Shown here: positions 61,498 through 64,000 of the stretch, one piece after another
Numbering within the stretch: the stretch's first letter is position 1
Layout: every line of letters starts with the position of its first letter
Source of the DNA: Bradyrhizobium sp. WSM1743
Lineage (GTDB): Bacteria; Pseudomonadota; Alphaproteobacteria; Rhizobiales; Xanthobacteraceae
Assembly: GCF_000473065.1 (NCBI RefSeq)
Contig: NZ_AXAZ01000008.1
Location: 124,001-188,000 of the forward strand
Direction: 5' to 3'
DNA length: 64,000 bases
Translations under genes and position numbers: made by a program
Notes under the pieces: generated by a model
Seen by the model: the letters and a program-made list of their open reading frames with translations, nothing else
What the model was told of the DNA's origin: nothing
Databases searched by the model: none

Positions 61498-62371
61498 GTG
61501 CAGTCCCCGGTCTGGAAATGGCTTTGCGTCCGATCGCGCGGCGGCCGACTTCGCCGATGATTCCGGCGAGGCTGAAGGTGAGAAGCTCGAACTTGTTCAG
61601 ATGCACGCGCTCGCGCAGGGGGTCGCGCACCTTGAGCAGGCGCACGATGCGGTCGGCATAGGCCTGGATGACGGAAACGTCGACGCCGAGACGGAAATCC
61701 CGGATCTCCGCAGCTAGCGACCTGCCCTCGTCGAGCAGCGCCTCGTTGCGCGCGGCGAGCCCCTGCAGGCAGGCAAGCATCGCCGGTGGCGATTGGGCGA
61801 GGCCAAGCTGCTCGACCGAGGCACCGCTCGCGGCCAGCGCATCGCGCGGCAGATAGACGCGGTTGAGCTCGCGGAAATCCTTGCCGCAATCCTGCAGATG
61901 ATTGTTGATCTGCAGGCCTGCGCACAGCGCGTCCGACGCGGCCCAGGTCGAGGTGCTCTCGCCGTGAACGTCGAGCATGAAGCGGCCGACCGGCATCGCC
62001 GAATAGCGGCAATAGTGGATGACCTCGTCCCAGGTCTCGTAGCGCAGCTTGGTCACGTCCATGCGGAAGGCGATCAGCACGTCGAGCGCGTGACGCGGCG
62101 CCATGCCGCGCTCGGCCAGCGCACGGCGCAGCGTGACAGCCTCAGCCTGGGTGTCGCCCTTGCCGAGCAGTTCCGCCTCGAGCAGATCGAGATAAGCGAG
62201 CTTCTGGTCGGCCGGCAGCGTCGCATGGTCGGCGATGTCGTCGGCGGTACGGACGAAGTTGTAATAGGCCAGGATCAAGGCGCGATGACGCGGATGAATG
62301 ATCCAGGACGCGACGGGAAAATTCTCGTCGCGGTCACCCTTGCCGGATCGCAATTCGCTCGCAGAGGTCAT
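61487..62371 (-). CDS. hpnC: HpnC, hydroxysqualene synthase
   Basis: Protein of 294 residues with the squalene/phytoene synthase fold. It converts presqualene diphosphate to hydroxysqualene. The first acidic motif is FVRTADDIADHATL; the second region is GLQINNHLQDCGKDFRELNR, with the HpnC-type replacement of the classical DxxxD. YCRYSAMPVGRFMLDVHGES is the family middle motif. It starts the hpnC-hpnD-hpnE-shc-hpnG operon, whose promoter must lie in 62372-62520. Confidence 0.94.
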   Translation of the reverse strand: MTSASELRSGKGDRDENFPVASWIIHPRHRALILAYYNFVRTADDIADHATLPADQKLAYLDLLEAELLGKGDTQAEAVTLRRALAERGMAPRHALDVLIAFRMDVTKLRYETWDEVIHYCRYSAMPVGRFMLDVHGESTSTWAASDALCAGLQINNHLQDCGKDFRELNRVYLPRDALAASGASVEQLGLAQSPPAMLACLQGLAARNEALLDEGRSLAAEIRDFRLGVDVSVIQAYADRIVRLLKVRDPLRERVHLNKFELLTFSLAGIIGEVGRRAIGRKAISRPGTAHDA

Positions 62372-62518
62372 CGAGGGCTAGTTTACAATCGTTTGGACAG
62401 GAAGGCTTTTTCGCTCGCGCGGGCTCTTGCCGGCGATGCCGCCGCGGCCCCCATATAGGGGAATACGACCGCAAAACCAATCCTGTGTCTCGATAGCTGC
62501 CCTCTGCGGATCGGGCCC

Positions 62519-62545
62519 GAAAAGGCGGCCCCGGGGCCGCCTTTG
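62519..62545 (-). terminator. Hairpin terminator after the Cys-rich gene
   Basis: Perfect palindrome AAAGGCGGCCCC and GGGGCCGCCTTT at 62521-62544, with extra A bases on its left, which form a short T-run on the minus strand. It lies about 20 bp past the stop of the minus-strand Cys-rich gene and separates it from the hopanoid operon. Confidence 0.8.
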
Positions 62546-62564
62546 TGTGGGCCAGCGGCCGAGC

Positions 62565-62798
62565 TTACTGATTGTGGTTCTTCAGCACCTGGTCGCAGGC
62601 CTGCGAGATCTTGGCCCGGTTCTCCTTGAGGCAGGCCAGGATGGTGAAATCGCCCTGATCAATGACCGGACGGCAGAACTTCTGCACATCGCGGGTGCAG
62701 GCCTTCTGCTCGGCCTCCGTGCCGCGCCCTTGCTGGGCGAATGCAGCCGTCGAAAGGGATGCCGACAGCAGGGTGAGAGCGACGAGAAGCTTACGCAT
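62565..62798 (-). CDS. Small secreted Cys-rich repeat protein
   Basis: Protein of 77 residues. A signal peptide ends at TAAFAQQ. The mature 55 residues have four cysteines (34, 42, 56 and 68) spaced as in a single Cys-rich GLG1-like repeat (ACTRDVQKFC, ILACLKENRAKISQAC). It is probably a periplasmic helical hairpin with two disulfide bonds. This protein type is common in rhizobia with no known role. ATG 62798 is preceded by a purine-rich stretch. It stands alone. Confidence 0.85.
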   Translation of the reverse strand: MRKLLVALTLLSASLSTAAFAQQGRGTEAEQKACTRDVQKFCRPVIDQGDFTILACLKENRAKISQACDQVLKNHNQ

Positions 62799-63245
62799 TG
62801 TATTCCTTCATTCTGACGGCAGAAACGCACCGATCCCGGGCTGCACAGGGCGGACGACCGGAACGGATTGTTCTGATGGCAAGTCGCCGCAGGGTAGCGG
62901 CCTCAGAGAAGGCACAAGCACTGGCAAATGCGGCCAAATTGGCGCCACGCCCACCAAATCAGGTCTTCCCTGCGCCTTCATTGGCAGATGTAAGGGGTTG
63001 ATACTACGTCATAATTCAGAAAGCCTGTATTTTACTGCACGGCTGTTGCAGAGCTGCATCTCTCCGCCTCGCCGTTCCAGCCAGAAACACGCCGAAACAC
63101 GGCAAATCACCCCGCCGGCGCCCGGTGAACCGCCATCTCTGGCCCTGGCGCGTTGAACCTGACACAGGCTCGGAACACTAAACCTTCGATGTGGCGAGAC
63201 GTCTTGGATCTTGAACGGACGTCGTTCCAAAACGGGATATTCGTG
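62799..63245. other. Divergent intergenic region, 447 bp
   Basis: No gene recognised. It must carry promoters for the Cys-rich gene (minus) and the secreted protein gene (plus). An AT-rich stretch lies near 62995-63050. The open frames here lack natural composition. Confidence 0.5.
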
Positions 63246-63743
63246 ATGAAATTCTTTGGGCGATCTGGACTGGCAATCACCGCGGCCGGCGTTGGCGCTG
63301 CGCTGCTCTTCTCGGTTTCGGCGAGCCACGCACAGTCGTCCGGACCGTTTGCCGGCTTCGACGGCGCGTGGACCGGCACCGGCACGGTCTCGCTGTCCGA
63401 CGGGTCTACCGAACGCATCCGCTGCAAGGCCGACTACAAGGTCGCCGGCAGCGGTCTCAACCTCAAGCAGGCCCTGCACTGCGCGTCCGACAGCTACAAG
63501 TTCGACCTCACCAGCGACGTGACGAGCCAGGGCGACCGCATCTCCGGCAATTGGAGCGAGGCGAGCCGCAACATCTTCGGCAACCTCCAAGGCACCGCCG
63601 GCGGCGGCCAGATCGACGTATTCGTCGAGGCCAACGGCTTCGCCGCCAATCTGTCGCTGCGCACCAACGGCACCAAGCAGACCGTGCAGATCTCTTCCAA
63701 GGGCGAGATTCGCGGCGTCAACATCACGATGACGAAGGGCTAG
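63246..63743 (+). CDS. Hypothetical secreted protein
   Basis: Protein of 165 residues with a signal peptide ending VSASHAQSS. The mature part starts FAGFDGAWTGTGTVSLSDGS and consists of beta strands with Gly/Asn turns (GDRISGNWSEASRNIFGNLQ, GGQIDVFVEANGFAANLSLR), suggesting a lipocalin- or avidin-like barrel in the periplasm. Two cysteines (IRCKADYK and LHCASDSY) may form a disulfide. The family is common in Bradyrhizobium without a known role. ATG 63246 (MKFFGRSG) gives the best signal peptide. A terminator follows 22 bp after the stop. Confidence 0.82.
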   Translation: MKFFGRSGLAITAAGVGAALLFSVSASHAQSSGPFAGFDGAWTGTGTVSLSDGSTERIRCKADYKVAGSGLNLKQALHCASDSYKFDLTSDVTSQGDRISGNWSEASRNIFGNLQGTAGGGQIDVFVEANGFAANLSLRTNGTKQTVQISSKGEIRGVNITMTKG

Positions 63744-63765
63744 GATCCTTTCCGCTTAGAACAAC

Positions 63766-63799
63766 AAAGCCCTCGGCTCTCGCGAGCCGGGGGCTTTTT
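63766..63799 (+). terminator. Rho-independent terminator
   Basis: Stem AAAGCCCTCGGCTC and GAGCCGGGGGCTTT with a TCGC loop, followed by a T-run (CTTTTTG). It ends the secreted-protein transcript and may also work for the convergent MMPL gene on the other strand. Confidence 0.88.
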
Positions 63800-63841
63800 G
63801 CCGTAACGCTCCCTGCGCGGGCCAAAACCCCACGATGCGGC

Positions 63842-64000
63842 TCAGATCGCCGGCTTATCCGTGCCCTGCAGCTTGCCGTGCAGGTTGATCAGCCACATCG
63901 CCGTCGGCCTGAGGATGAAGAGGTCGGCGACGAGCGCCATGACCATCGAGAAGGCGCTGAGCCAGCCGAACAGTCGCAGCGACGGCAGGTCGGAGAACAC
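63842..64000 (-). CDS. MMPL/RND family transporter, C-terminal end (partial)
   Basis: Last 52 residues of a minus-strand protein whose start lies right of the window. The sequence reads FSDLPSLRLFGWLSAFSMVM and then ALVADLFILRPTAMWLINLH, the final helix pair of MMPL-type RND exporters, close in style to the HpnN C-terminus. It may be a second lipid or hopanoid exporter next to the hopanoid operon, but the rest of the protein is not visible. Confidence 0.75.
   Translation of the reverse strand: MFSDLPSLRLFGWLSAFSMVMALVADLFILRPTAMWLINLHGKLQGTDKPAI

Noticed and set aside
1..64000. tRNA, rRNA or riboswitch genes
   Set aside because: No cloverleaf, rRNA or known riboswitch core was recognised when reading both strands, though short RNAs could be missed without a covariance search.

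Overview
The window is high-GC alphaproteobacterial DNA and most resembles Bradyrhizobium or a close relative such as Rhodopseudomonas. Three things point there: a hopanoid locus (hpnC-hpnD-hpnE-shc-hpnG, hpnH, hpnN, hpnO), an imuA-imuB-dnaE2 mutasome behind a GTTC-N7-GTTC LexA box, and many intergenic palindromic repeats of types I associate with that family. I saw no rRNA, tRNA, CRISPR array, transposase or phage gene. Genes are densely packed on both strands, and both window edges cut genes.

Layout. 0-8.6 kb: the end of methylmalonyl-CoA mutase, an orphan MNT-type nucleotidyltransferase, a secreted DUF3298-like protein, a SRPBCC protein, a complete tripartite tricarboxylate transporter (tctC-tctB-tctA), the mutase chaperone GTPase meaB, pyroglutamyl peptidase, and a Tat-exported parallel beta-helix protein. 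8.6-17 kb is a signalling stretch: a Pro/Ala-rich protein, an operon of ECF sigma factor, anti-sigma factor and secreted subtilase, a membrane diguanylate cyclase, a DUF2336 protein, and a second ECF sigma factor with a DUF1109/NrsF-type anti-sigma factor. 17-29.3 kb: a tethered hypothetical protein, enoyl-CoA hydratase, a TolC-like outer-membrane factor, a P-loop protein, a secreted amidohydrolase, an HME-type RND pump with its adaptor, an unusually built CaiB/BaiF protein, a small membrane protein and an SDR.

29.5-36.9 kb is a DNA damage island. The SOS mutasome imuA-imuB-dnaE2 diverges from a DUF4130-UdgX fusion, with a LexA box between them. dnaE2 carries an in-frame palindromic repeat. 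37-44.9 kb: Pit phosphate permease, M20 amidohydrolase, GMC oxidoreductase, and a TonB-dependent siderophore receptor with a PepSY membrane protein behind a probable iron-responsive palindrome. 45-47.8 kb: metallophosphoesterase, cupredoxin, a third ECF sigma factor and its zinc-finger anti-sigma factor.

47.8-62.4 kb is the hopanoid region. HpnC/D/E make squalene from farnesyl diphosphate, Shc cyclises it, HpnH adds the adenosyl side chain, HpnG removes adenine, HpnO aminates the side chain, and HpnN moves hopanoids to the outer membrane. IspH, which supplies the isoprenoid precursors, sits directly before hpnH; its reading frame does not stop where expected. Between hpnH and hpnG lie a terminator, palindromic repeats, a roughly 550-bp structured non-coding element and a small DUF6572-like gene of lower GC. 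The right end has a small Cys-rich secreted protein, a secreted hypothetical protein and the 3' end of an MMPL/RND transporter.

Start codons were chosen from ribosome-binding sites, signal peptides and overlaps, and several remain uncertain. All family names come from reading motifs; no database search was run.
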